In this document: piece after piece, positions 1-7,889 of the stretch
Numbering within the stretch: position 1 is the stretch's first letter
How the letters are laid out: each line of letters begins with the position of its first letter
Origin: Neorhizobium galegae
GTDB lineage: Bacteria > Pseudomonadota > Alphaproteobacteria > Rhizobiales > Rhizobiaceae
Assembly: GCF_017877135.1 (NCBI RefSeq)
Contig: NZ_JAGIPH010000008.1
Coordinates: 1 to 64,000, forward strand
DNA length: 64,000 nucleotides
Reading direction: 5' to 3'
Notes under the pieces: generated by a model
What the model was told of the DNA's origin: nothing
Seen by the model: the letters and a program-made list of their open reading frames with translations, nothing else
Database searches by the model: none
Position numbers and translations under genes: made by a program

Positions 1-844
1 TTGGCGCCGAGATTTCGCCCTGCTTCTTTTCTGAAGCGGGTTCAAGTTCATTAAGGGATTCGGGTTTTGAATTCTGTATGTGATAGCCAGAATGGATGTC
101 ACTGGCGTCTGTTTTTTGTGTTTTTAGCTGAAGTTCCAGATGGTTGAGTACCTCCTCACGCAACAAAGCCATCTCGTCCAAGATTGTGGTGATGGTTTTG
201 AGGTCGGCGCGGCGCGGCAGCCTAGATACAAGCGCTATATAATGGCTCTCGATCCGCTCCCAATTGCCGGCAGCGCCCTCCTCCATCGCTGCGGTGATGA
301 GCTTGCGCACATCACGACGGCAGATGGTGAGTTCCTCTTTGGCGCGGCGCAAGCGCTGGCGTTCGGCGGCGATATTCTGGGCCAGGAGGGCGAGTTCCGC
401 TGCGCGCACCATAAGCGGTGAAAGATCAAAACCGTAGGCCAGTTCGATCGCGCCATCCTTTGCGCGGTGAACGTAACGCTTGCCGTTCGGGCTATCGCGC
501 CGCTGAATGAGGCCCGCATCGACCAGTGTTGCCAGATGACGTCGAAGCGTCGTGCCGGCAATGCCATGGGCGCGCACGGAAAGCTGCATGTTGGACGGGA
601 AGACGACGAGATCCTGTTCGCCATCCAGTTCGTTCTGCGGATAAAAGCTCAGCAGGGCGTCCAGAACCGTCAGCGCTCGGTCGGGAAGACCCAGCCGTTC
701 CCGCGCTTCGCAGGCATCCCGAAACACTTTCCACTTCTCAACCGGCCGCACCGGCCGTGTCTCTGCGGCCTGCATCTGCTCTTTCACCAGAGCAAGACGC
801 ACCGGCCGCCGCCCGAAGGGCGTCGTCACACTCTCTCTTTGCAT
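1..844 (-). CDS. repC: RepC replication initiator, truncated at the left window edge
   Basis: RepC initiates replication of alphaproteobacterial repABC replicons and in this family carries the origin inside its own gene. The frame runs from an ATG at 844 to base 2 without a stop, 281 codons. RepC is usually about 400 residues, so the C-terminal third is outside the window. The visible part fits RepC: a polar start, a winged-helix region at about residues 80-130 ending in RRDSPNGKRYVHR, then a charged helical stretch at about 150-235. AAGG lies about nine bases before the ATG. It is the last gene of repA-repB-repC and is separated from repB by the ctRNA region, as expected for post-transcriptional control of RepC. 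Identification as RepC is by family pattern and context. Confidence 0.93.
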   Translation of the reverse strand, partial: MQRESVTTPFGRRPVRLALVKEQMQAAETRPVRPVEKWKVFRDACEARERLGLPDRALTVLDALLSFYPQNELDGEQDLVVFPSNMQLSVRAHGIAGTTLRRHLATLVDAGLIQRRDSPNGKRYVHRAKDGAIELAYGFDLSPLMVRAAELALLAQNIAAERQRLRRAKEELTICRRDVRKLITAAMEEGAAGNWERIESHYIALVSRLPRRADLKTITTILDEMALLREEVLNHLELQLKTQKTDASDIHSGYHIQNSKPESLNELEPASEKKQGEISAP

Positions 845-901
845 CTTCTTTCACCTTCGATTGGCAAAAGAAATCCGCTCGCCGAAACGACGCCAAGACT
901 C

Positions 902-930
902 TTGACTATGATTCGTGGAAATGCGATTCT
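902..930 (+). promoter_or_regulatory. Promoter of the antisense ctRNA
   Basis: A -35 box TTGACT (902-907) is followed after exactly 17 bases by GATTCT (925-930). It points opposite to repABC, inside the repB-repC gap, where the ctRNA promoter lies in this plasmid family. The -35 is strong and the -10 weak. The start of transcription would fall near 937. Confidence 0.7.
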
Positions 931-936
931 CAGAGT

Positions 937-990
937 GCTTAGTTCAGAGAGAGGCTTCCACGGGCAACCGTTCGGGGGCCTTTTTCTTTT
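937..990 (+). ncRNA. incA: Antisense counter-transcribed RNA (ctRNA/incA) controlling repC
   Basis: repABC replicons encode a small RNA on the opposite strand between repB and repC that limits RepC synthesis and causes incompatibility. Here a promoter at 902-930 is followed by a strong intrinsic terminator. The stem AGGCTTCC (952-959) pairs with GGGGGCCT (974-981) through two G-U pairs, and an inner stem ACGG/CCGT closes a GCAA loop. The T-rich run 981-990 follows directly. The transcript would be about 54 nt, within the size usual for this RNA class. The 5' end is estimated from the promoter, not measured. Confidence 0.8.
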
Positions 991-995
991 GTCGT

Positions 996-1967
996 TCAGT
1001 CTCCCTTGTTCGTTTCATCCAGAAACCGCTCATACAGAGCGTCGAGGTTTCGCGACAGAAAGTCGCCAAAACGCGTTGCGTTTCGCGCCTTCATCGACAG
1101 CGAAAATCCCTTGTTGTCGTTTTGCATCTCGATGACGACGCTTCCGTCCTCCGGCGCCCACTTGGCCTTGGTGGCAGGCGACGCCTTCTTCACCGCCCGC
1201 GACGACCGGTTCAAGCCGCTATGGATCGCCAGGAAGCGCTCGTCAGAGGCAAGTTCCGCAAAGTCATCCGCGGCCATGATCTGGTGCAGCCGCACAGCGT
1301 TCGACGCCTTGCCGACCAGCAGCGACAGCTCAACCCAGCGCTCCCGCCCAATCGACGGCGCATCGCCGATCGCCTGGATGATGTCGGCCGGGATACGCTG
1401 CGTCACCGACATCATCTTGGAAACGGCAGAGGCGTCGGCAGCAAGCGCTGCCATGATGACCTCGCGATCATAGCCGAGCGTCTCCAGGCGACTTGCAAAC
1501 AGCGCGCGCTCGATGAACGTCAAATTGGCACGGGCGGAGTTTTCCTGGCCCTGCGCAATCACATGGGCCCGGTCATCGATGGACTTGACCACCGCTCTGA
1601 CCTTGCGGCCCAGCTCACGGGCGGCCCTCAGGCGCCGGTGGCCGAAGACGACCTGGTACAGTCCTTCGCGCAGCGGATGCGGCCGCACCAAGATCGGCGT
1701 GTCCTGTCCGCGAAGCCTGATGGCGTCCACCAGATCGCGCACATCCTGATTGTCGCTGGCAAGGCGATCCTGCACGAAGGACGCCTCGACCAGGTCCGGC
1801 TCAATCTCCACGACCACTTCGCCTTCGAGATATTTGTCGGCCTGCTTTGCCAGTTCATCCAGCGAACGCACCAGCGATTTCCCCGCCCCGCGCATCGGAT
1901 AGGACACGACGGCAGCCTGCTCCTCGTGAAGAGCCGTCAAGCCTTCGAGCAGGTTCTTTCTTGCCAT
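996..1967 (-). CDS. repB: RepB, ParB-family plasmid partition protein
   Basis: RepB binds centromere-like parS sites and, with RepA, segregates the replicon. The protein has the ParB nuclease-like core with FGHRRLRAARELG near residue 110-125, followed by the ENSARANLTFIERA motif and a helix-turn-helix (about 160-205). I chose the ATG at 1967 because the product then starts MARKNLLEGL, the usual RepB N-terminus; an in-frame ATG at 1985 would add six residues. Length is 323 aa, normal for the family. It lies 70 bases after repA and just before the ctRNA gene. The basic, Lys/Arg-rich stretch at about 255-270 is common in RepB. Confidence 0.95.
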   Translation of the reverse strand: MARKNLLEGLTALHEEQAAVVSYPMRGAGKSLVRSLDELAKQADKYLEGEVVVEIEPDLVEASFVQDRLASDNQDVRDLVDAIRLRGQDTPILVRPHPLREGLYQVVFGHRRLRAARELGRKVRAVVKSIDDRAHVIAQGQENSARANLTFIERALFASRLETLGYDREVIMAALAADASAVSKMMSVTQRIPADIIQAIGDAPSIGRERWVELSLLVGKASNAVRLHQIMAADDFAELASDERFLAIHSGLNRSSRAVKKASPATKAKWAPEDGSVVIEMQNDNKGFSLSMKARNATRFGDFLSRNLDALYERFLDETNKGD

Positions 1968-2022
1968 CCTGTTGTCCCCTTTCATCTCTATCCCGCTGAA
2001 TATTCTTCAGAAATTATCCATT

Positions 2023-2036
2023 TTGTCGCCCGACAA
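2023..2036. promoter_or_regulatory. 14-bp palindrome at the repA-repB junction (possible parS)
   Basis: TTGTCG (2023-2028) and CGACAA (2031-2036) form a perfect inverted repeat around CC in the 70-base gap between repA and repB, next to the repA stop codon. Some repABC plasmids carry their centromere-like parS palindromes here. It does not match the best known GTT-N10-AAC parS form, so the role is uncertain. Confidence 0.35.
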
Positions 2037-2037
2037 G

Positions 2038-3210
2038 TCATCGTCCCCAGGAGCGGTGGATGAGATCGGCGATCTCGCGGTTCACCGCATCCAGAGACTC
2101 GATCACCCGGTCATAGGTCGCCCGGTTCATGGAGGCACGCTCCACTTCATAAAGGGTCTGCTTGGTAATGCCGGCATCCGAAACCGCGGTCGATTTCACC
2201 ATCTGGTTCTTCAGCATGAATTCGTGGAACATGGTCGACATGAAACCCACCATCTGCGCCTGGGGCACATCCGTCGGCTCATAGCGGGTAATCAGATACC
2301 GATACCAGGACAGGTTCACCTCGGCGCCGGCAGCCCGGATCGGCTTCAGGATGCCGCCGAGCATCAACAGGAACTGCCCCATCGACATCACGTCGAGCAT
2401 CTGCGGATGAATGGTGATCAGGACGCTGGTTGCTGCGGTCAGTGCCGTGAGCGTCAGGTAGCCGAGCTGCGGGGGGCAATCGACGACGACGACGTCATAG
2501 GCGTCCTCGACCTGCGCAAGCGCGCGCGAAATGCGCGTAAAGAAGGTCTTGCCGTCATTGGACGTCTTGTCGGCCATCGCAAGCGGCGTATCGTATTCGT
2601 ATTCCTGCAGATCCAGATTGGCCGGCACGATGTCGAGGCCGGGAAAATTGGTCGGCTTGATGATGTCCGCCAGAGGCTTCTTGTCGCCATCATAGCGGAT
2701 CGCATCATAGATCGAAGCGACCTGGTCAAGCTCCGGCTGGAAGCCATGCAGCGACGACAACGAGGCCTGCGGATCGAGATCGACGGCCAGCACGCGATGG
2801 CCGGTCAGGGCAAGATGCTGGGCAAGATGGGCCGCCGTCGTGGTCTTGCCGGACCCGCCCTTGAAATTGACCACGGCCACGACCTGCAGTTTCTCGCCTT
2901 CGCGCCGGTGCGGCACGTACATGCGGCTTTCCGAGCGTCCGTGCTGATCGAGATAGCGCCGCAATTCCAGCATCTGCTCGGCCGTATAGGAACGGCGCCC
3001 TGACGACGAAGTCTGGGGCAAGGGCCCCTTGCCTTCCAGATGCAGCTTCTTCAATGTGCTCTGCGAGACGCCGACATAGCTTGCCACCTCGGCAAGCGTG
3101 AAGGGCCGCAGTGTCTTCTTGGCGTTCGGGGGAAACCGCTGAACGCTGAGCAGATGCAGCTTCTTCGAAATGAGATCGCCCTGTTCGAGGATCTGATCCT
3201 CGAAGTGCAT
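2038..3210 (-). CDS. repA: RepA, ParA-family partition ATPase and repABC autorepressor
   Basis: RepA is the Walker-type ATPase of the repABC system; with RepB it moves the plasmid and represses its own operon. The deviant Walker A motif KGGSGKTT is near residue 125, with the ParA signatures LAVDLDPQAS and VVVDCPP downstream. An N-terminal MerR-like helix-turn-helix (TLAEVASYVGVSQSTL) sits at about 45-60. I start at the ATG at 3210 because AGGAG stands six bases upstream. An in-frame ATG at 3249 would add 13 residues and has no clear ribosome site. The C-terminus (ASMNRATYDRV) is typical. The 390-aa length matches the family. Confidence 0.95.
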   Translation of the reverse strand: MHFEDQILEQGDLISKKLHLLSVQRFPPNAKKTLRPFTLAEVASYVGVSQSTLKKLHLEGKGPLPQTSSSGRRSYTAEQMLELRRYLDQHGRSESRMYVPHRREGEKLQVVAVVNFKGGSGKTTTAAHLAQHLALTGHRVLAVDLDPQASLSSLHGFQPELDQVASIYDAIRYDGDKKPLADIIKPTNFPGLDIVPANLDLQEYEYDTPLAMADKTSNDGKTFFTRISRALAQVEDAYDVVVVDCPPQLGYLTLTALTAATSVLITIHPQMLDVMSMGQFLLMLGGILKPIRAAGAEVNLSWYRYLITRYEPTDVPQAQMVGFMSTMFHEFMLKNQMVKSTAVSDAGITKQTLYEVERASMNRATYDRVIESLDAVNREIADLIHRSWGR

Positions 3211-3267
3211 GGCGCTCTCCTTTGGCAGGAAGCCTATATTAGCGTTCATGGACCCGATGCCCTGGAT

Positions 3268-3332
3268 ATAACGGTTTTGAGGCCTTTGTTGCCTCTTAAG
3301 CGTTATTATCTGCGATTCGGCAATTGGAACAA
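3268..3332 (-). promoter_or_regulatory. repABC promoter with overlapping inverted-repeat operator
   Basis: Reading on the minus strand, TTGTTC (3332-3327) and GATAAT (3310-3305) are separated by 16 bases and form a plausible sigma-70 promoter for repA. Directly downstream, touching the -10 box, two 16-base arms (3268-3283 and 3291-3306) are inverted copies matching at 13 of 16 positions, with outer ATAACG/CGTTAT and inner GAGGC/GCCTC. An operator here would fit RepA/RepB autoregulation, known in this family. Binding by RepA is inference. Confidence 0.55.
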
Positions 3333-3588
3333 GGCGCTTACCGGCGATGGGGTGTTGATAGCGCCACAAGTTTTGCGCCGCCCCCCGGTGAATCGGCGTT
3401 TAAACGAACCTTACCAATGTGTTGACGGGATTTAGAAAATCGCGCCTTGGCGCGCTCTATCCACTGTCTGATTGAAGCAAGGACGGCAAAATCGCCTGCG
3501 TCGAGGGAAATGGGGCTCCCAAATGCTCTCATTTGCCCCGACTCACCCGTTGCCGATTCTGCGGATAACGGATCGGCGCGGCGCGCAG

Positions 3589-3620
3589 ATGGCCCCCGAA
3601 CATTTCTGTCCGGAGGCCAT
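3589..3620 (-). terminator. Hairpin after the efflux operon
   Basis: Nine bases after the stop of the RND gene, ATGGCCTCCG and CGGGGGCCAT (minus strand) form a 10-bp stem with one G-U pair and a 12-base loop. No U-run follows, so it may act as an mRNA 3'-end stabiliser or an imperfect terminator. Confidence 0.45.
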
Positions 3621-3628
3621 TGGCATCC

Positions 3629-6600
3629 TCAGGAAGGCTCGGGCACGGCGGCGGGCATTGTCTCCAGTTCGGTGCTGGCGACACCGCCCTTGGCAATCAG
3701 CACATAGGCTGCCGGCACGACGAAGAGCGTAAACAGCGTGCCGATGGACAGGCCCGAAGCAATGACGAGGCCCATGTTGAAGCGCGACGCAGCACCGGCG
3801 CCGGACGCCGTGATCAGTGGAATGACGCCGAGCACCATGGCAGCGGTGGTCATCAGGATCGGACGCAGGCGGATTTCAGCCGCTTCGACAATGGCCTGCC
3901 GCTTCGACTTGCCGGCATTGCGATGCTCGTTGGCCACTTCCACCATCAGGATGCCGTGCTTGCTGACGAGACCCATCAAGGTGACCAGCCCCACTTGCGT
4001 GTAGATGTTGACGCTGGCGCCACCGAGGCCAAGGCTGATGAAGATCAGCGCACCGGCAAGCGACATCGGCACTGAGACGAGGATCACGATCGGATCGCGG
4101 AAGCTGTTGAACAGGGCAGCCAGCGACAGGAAGATAATGACCAGCGCGAAGGCGAAGGTCGTGACGAAGCCGCCGCCTTCCTGCTCCAGCTGTCGCGACT
4201 GGCCGCCGTAATCCACCGAATAGCCGGGCGGCAGGGTGTCGGCCGCCAGTTGCTTCAACGTCTGCAGCGCATCGCCCATGGCCACGCCCGGCATGGCCAC
4301 GCCGGAAATGGTGGCGGAGTTGACCTGCTGGAAGTGATTGTAGGACTGCGGCGAGACCTTGGTCTCGATATGGGCGATGGTCGAGAGCGGGATGCTGCTG
4401 CCGTCGCTTGCCTTGATATAATAGTTCAACACATCCTTGGCGTTGAGGCGGGACATCTGCTGAACCTGCGGGATCACCTTGTAGGACCGGCCGTCGAGGC
4501 TGAAATAACCCGTGTAGCCGCCGCCCAGCATGGTGGCGAGCGAGCTGCCGACATCCGACATGCTCAGACCAAGCTCGGATGCCTTCTCGCGGTCGAACAC
4601 GACACGCGATTCCGGCTGGTCGAACTTCAGGTCATTGTCGAGAAAGATGAACTTGCCGGTCTTCAAAGCGGCCGCGATGAAGGCGCCGGAGACATCATTC
4701 AACTGCGGGAAATCGTTGGTGGTGGTCAGCACGAACTGGATCGGCAGGCCGTTGCTGCCGGGAAGCGGCGAGGTCTGGAAGGCGACGGTGCGCACGCCGC
4801 TGATCTGGTTGAACTCCTGCTGCACCTGTGGCTGCAGCACCTTGGTGGTCTTTTCCCGCTGATCCCACGGCTTCAGCACCCAGCCGAGAATGGACTGGCC
4901 CGGCGCATCGATCTGGAAGACCAGATTGGTTTCCGGTTTCGGCTTCAGCACGTCATAAACCTGCTGCGAGTAGAACTGCCTCTGCTTCAGCGTCGAGGTC
5001 GGGGATGCCGTGGTCAGGCCCAGAATAACGCCCTGGTCTTCTTCCGGCGCAAGCTCGCTGGTGGAGGAGGCATAGAGCCAGTAGATGCTGCCGAGCACGA
5101 TGAGCGCAAAGACGACCACCACCGACAGCGTGTTCAACGTGCCCTCCAGCGCCCGGCGATAGCCGCGGCTCAACCTCTCCATGAAATGGTCGATGGCATG
5201 AACGATGCGCGCTTCCATCGTCGTGCCGTGCTTGGGAATAGGCTTCAGCAGGTTGGCGCAGGTCATCGGTGACAGCGTCAACGCAATAACGGCAGAGACG
5301 GTGACGGCACCGGCAAGCGTAAAGGCAAATTCGGTAAAGAGGGCGCCGGTGAGCCCACCCTGGAAGCCGACCGGGACGTAAACGGCAATCAGCACCACCG
5401 TCATGGCGATGATCGGGCTTGCCAGATCCCGGGCCGCCTGGAGCGCCGCATTGAAGGGCGACATCCCTTCTTCCATATGCCGGTTGACCCCTTCGACGAC
5501 GATGATCGCATCATCGACCACCAGGCCGATGGCCAGAACCAGTGCCAGCAGCGTCAGAAGGTTGATCGAAAAGCCCATCAGCAGCATCAGGCCGAATGTC
5601 CCGATGAGCGACAGCGGAATGGCAACGATGGGAATGAGAACCGACCGCCAGGATCCGAGGAAGGCAAAGACCACGATGGTGACGATCACGCCCGCTTCGA
5701 GAAGCGTGTGGATCACCTCATCGATCGAGCTGTTGACGAAGGCGGTGGAGTCGTAAATCACCGTGCCCGTCAGACCGGCCGGCAGCTGCGCCTGAATATC
5801 GGGCAGCACCGCTTTCACGCCATTGATCACATCGAGAAGGTTGGCGGTCGGTGCAACCTGGATGCCGACATAGATGGCCGACTGGCCGTTGAAACTCGTG
5901 ACGCTGTCGTAATCGTCGCTTCCGAGGGTAACATTGGCGACATCCTTCAGGCGGATGATGGCACTGTTGGTCTGCTTGACGACGAGGTTCTTGTACTCGT
6001 CGAGCGAATGCAGGTTGGTCGAGGAGGAAAGATTGACCTGAACGAGCTGCCCCTTGGTCGTGCCAAGACCGGAGATGTAGTCGTTGCTGGTCAGTGCCGT
6101 GGACACTTCGGAAGCACTGAGCCCATAGGCGGCGAGTTTCACCGGATCGATCCAGGCGCGCAGCGCAAACTTCTTGGCACCGAGCAGTTCGGCCGTCTGG
6201 ACACCCTTCACCGATTGCAGCTTCGGCTGCACCACACGGGTCAGATAGTCGGTCACCTGGTTGGGCGCCAGCACATCGCTCTTGAAGCCGATATACATGG
6301 AATCGATGGTCTGCCCGACAGACAGCGTCAGCACCGGCTGCTGCGCATTGGCCGGCAGCTGGTTGATCACCGAATTGACCTTGGTGTTGATTTCCGTCAG
6401 CGCCTTGCCGGAATCATAGTTGAGGCGAAGGTTGACGGTAATCGTGCTCGTGCCGGTCTTGCTGGTCGACGTCATGTAGTCGATGCCGTTGGCCTGCGCG
6501 ATGGCATTTTCCAGCGGTGTCGTGATGAAGCCAGCAATGATGTCGGCGTCGGCGCCCGAATAGGTGGTCGTCACCGTCACGGTGGCGTTCTGGGTGCGGG

Positions 6601-6715
6601 GATATTGCAGGATGGAAAGCGACGTCATCGACTTCAGGCCGAGGACGAGAATAAGCGCGCTCACCACCAGCGCCAGAACGGGCCGGCGCACGAAGATATC
6701 CGTGAAGCTTTTCAT
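3629..6715 (-). CDS. HAE1-family RND multidrug efflux permease
   Basis: Inner-membrane proton-antiport pump of a tripartite efflux system (AcrB/MexB type). The 1028-aa length is standard. The protein starts MKSFTDIFVRRPVLALVVS, the RND N-terminus with TM1. TM4 has the proton-relay Asp pair in LAIGLVVDDAIIVVEG, and TM10 has the conserved Lys in GLVSKHGILMVEVAN. Two large periplasmic loops follow TM1 and TM7. The upstream in-frame codons before 6715 are not RND-like, so the ATG at 6715 is used. It is the last gene of the operon (outer-membrane protein, adaptor, pump), 10 bases after the adaptor gene. Control is probably by the divergent TetR gene. Substrates cannot be read from sequence. Confidence 0.95.
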   Translation of the reverse strand: MKSFTDIFVRRPVLALVVSALILVLGLKSMTSLSILQYPRTQNATVTVTTTYSGADADIIAGFITTPLENAIAQANGIDYMTSTSKTGTSTITVNLRLNYDSGKALTEINTKVNSVINQLPANAQQPVLTLSVGQTIDSMYIGFKSDVLAPNQVTDYLTRVVQPKLQSVKGVQTAELLGAKKFALRAWIDPVKLAAYGLSASEVSTALTSNDYISGLGTTKGQLVQVNLSSSTNLHSLDEYKNLVVKQTNSAIIRLKDVANVTLGSDDYDSVTSFNGQSAIYVGIQVAPTANLLDVINGVKAVLPDIQAQLPAGLTGTVIYDSTAFVNSSIDEVIHTLLEAGVIVTIVVFAFLGSWRSVLIPIVAIPLSLIGTFGLMLLMGFSINLLTLLALVLAIGLVVDDAIIVVEGVNRHMEEGMSPFNAALQAARDLASPIIAMTVVLIAVYVPVGFQGGLTGALFTEFAFTLAGAVTVSAVIALTLSPMTCANLLKPIPKHGTTMEARIVHAIDHFMERLSRGYRRALEGTLNTLSVVVVFALIVLGSIYWLYASSTSELAPEEDQGVILGLTTASPTSTLKQRQFYSQQVYDVLKPKPETNLVFQIDAPGQSILGWVLKPWDQREKTTKVLQPQVQQEFNQISGVRTVAFQTSPLPGSNGLPIQFVLTTTNDFPQLNDVSGAFIAAALKTGKFIFLDNDLKFDQPESRVVFDREKASELGLSMSDVGSSLATMLGGGYTGYFSLDGRSYKVIPQVQQMSRLNAKDVLNYYIKASDGSSIPLSTIAHIETKVSPQSYNHFQQVNSATISGVAMPGVAMGDALQTLKQLAADTLPPGYSVDYGGQSRQLEQEGGGFVTTFAFALVIIFLSLAALFNSFRDPIVILVSVPMSLAGALIFISLGLGGASVNIYTQVGLVTLMGLVSKHGILMVEVANEHRNAGKSKRQAIVEAAEIRLRPILMTTAAMVLGVIPLITASGAGAASRFNMGLVIASGLSIGTLFTLFVVPAAYVLIAKGGVASTELETMPAAVPEPS

Positions 6716-6725
6716 GGGAGCTGTC

Positions 6726-7850
6726 CTATTGATCCGTGATCGCAGGCGCGTCTTGGGCTGGCGGTACGTGGCTGTTGTCGACCTTGACGGGCGTTCCGTT
6801 TCGAAGCTTGATCTGCCCCGCGATGACCACGCTATCGCCCGGCTGCACGCCATCGACGACCGCGACATTGTCACCGCGCACACTGCCGGTTTTCACAAAA
6901 ACCTGGCGGACGACATCCTGCGGCTGATCGCTCTTGCTCTTGTCGCCGACGATGAAGACGCTGTCGCCATAAGGGTTGTAGACGATGGAGGTTTGCGGCA
7001 GCGTGACAAGCTGCTGCAGCGAGCCCACGGCAATGGCAACACGGCTGAACATGCCGGGCAGAAGCGCGCCATCGGAATTCTGGATGGTGGCGCGAACAAG
7101 CACGTTGCGCGTCGTGGTGTCCACCTTCGGATTGATCGCCGAGATCTCGCCCTTGAAGACGCGGCCCGGATAGACGTCGACCGAGGTGTTGACCTCCTGG
7201 CCCACCTTCAGCTGGCTAAGCGCCTGCTGCGGCAGGTAGACGTCGACGTAGAGCGGGTCGAGCGACTGGAGGGTAACGACCGTGGTGCCGGCCGTCAGAT
7301 ACTGGCCAAGATCGACCGAGCGGATGCCGAGACGTCCGCCGAAGGGCGCCGTCAGCGTCTTCTGCGCCACCACGGCCTTCTGCTGGTCGACCAGCGCCTG
7401 GGCGTTGCGCACATTGGCCGTATCGCTGTCGACGGTGGCCTGGCTGACGGCCTTGATCAGCTGCTGCGCCTTGTCGCGCTGCAGGGTGATGACATAGTTA
7501 TCCAGCGTTGCCTGAAGCGAGGCAAGCTTTGCAACGTCTTCCTCTGCCGCCAACTGCAGAAGCGTCTGCCCCGCGGTCACGGTATCGCCGGACTTGAAGC
7601 TGATATTCTTGACGATACCGGACACTTCCAGTGCCAGATCGGCACCATTGGCAGCCTTCAGCGTGCCGACGGCATCGAGTTCGTCCTGCCAGTCGGTGCG
7701 GGCGGCAATCGCGGTCGAGACGGTCTGCGGCGGATTGCTCATGCTCGCCATGACCTGCTTGATGATGCCGGACTTGAAGTTCTGGAACCAGTAGAGCCCG
7801 CCAAAGACAGCGCCGGTGGCAAGCAGCATGATCACCATTCGCTTGATCAT
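6726..7850 (-). CDS. RND efflux periplasmic adaptor (membrane fusion protein, HlyD/AcrA family)
   Basis: Adaptor joining the RND pump to the outer-membrane channel. An N-terminal membrane anchor or signal (MVIMLLATGAVFGGLYW) occupies about residues 5-21; there is no lipobox Cys, unlike AcrA. The lipoyl/barrel-sandwich halves are visible around ADLALEVSGIVKNISFKSG (about 70-88) and GRLGIRSVDLGQYL (about 175-190), separated by an alpha-hairpin. The beta-barrel and membrane-proximal domain follow. 374 aa is normal for the family. It lies 39 bases after the outer-membrane gene and 10 before the pump gene, so the three proteins are very likely co-translated from one message. Confidence 0.94.
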   Translation of the reverse strand: MIKRMVIMLLATGAVFGGLYWFQNFKSGIIKQVMASMSNPPQTVSTAIAARTDWQDELDAVGTLKAANGADLALEVSGIVKNISFKSGDTVTAGQTLLQLAAEEDVAKLASLQATLDNYVITLQRDKAQQLIKAVSQATVDSDTANVRNAQALVDQQKAVVAQKTLTAPFGGRLGIRSVDLGQYLTAGTTVVTLQSLDPLYVDVYLPQQALSQLKVGQEVNTSVDVYPGRVFKGEISAINPKVDTTTRNVLVRATIQNSDGALLPGMFSRVAIAVGSLQQLVTLPQTSIVYNPYGDSVFIVGDKSKSDQPQDVVRQVFVKTGSVRGDNVAVVDGVQPGDSVVIAGQIKLRNGTPVKVDNSHVPPAQDAPAITDQ

Positions 7851-7889
7851 CGCGTTTGGACCTTCTTGTTCTAAAATACTGTTGAACGA

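Larger units (their letters stand above)
3211..3628. other. Non-coding region between repA and the efflux operon
   Basis: About 420 bases without a supported gene. It holds the repA promoter and a large operator-like inverted repeat, plus two further palindromes: CGCGCC/GGCGCG around TT at 3441-3454, and a bulged hairpin with CAAATG/CATTTG arms (3520-3525 and 3530-3535) flanked by GGGG and CCCC (3512-3539). A hairpin at 3589-3620 lies after the efflux operon. Open frames across this region show no recognisable protein. Confidence 0.6.

Noticed and set aside
915..2063. A 382-codon plus-strand open frame antisense to repB
   Set aside because: It mirrors repB, which has clear ParB motifs. Its product is Arg/His-rich with no domain, typical of antisense frames in GC-rich DNA.
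3512..3539. Bulged hairpin with CAAATG/CATTTG arms as a terminator or oriT
   Set aside because: No T-run, no relaxase gene and no known nick motif; recorded only as a palindrome in the non-coding region.
5477..6739. A 420-codon plus-strand frame antisense to the RND pump
   Set aside because: Product is dominated by His/Asp/Arg repeats and matches no family; the opposite strand encodes a full RND permease.
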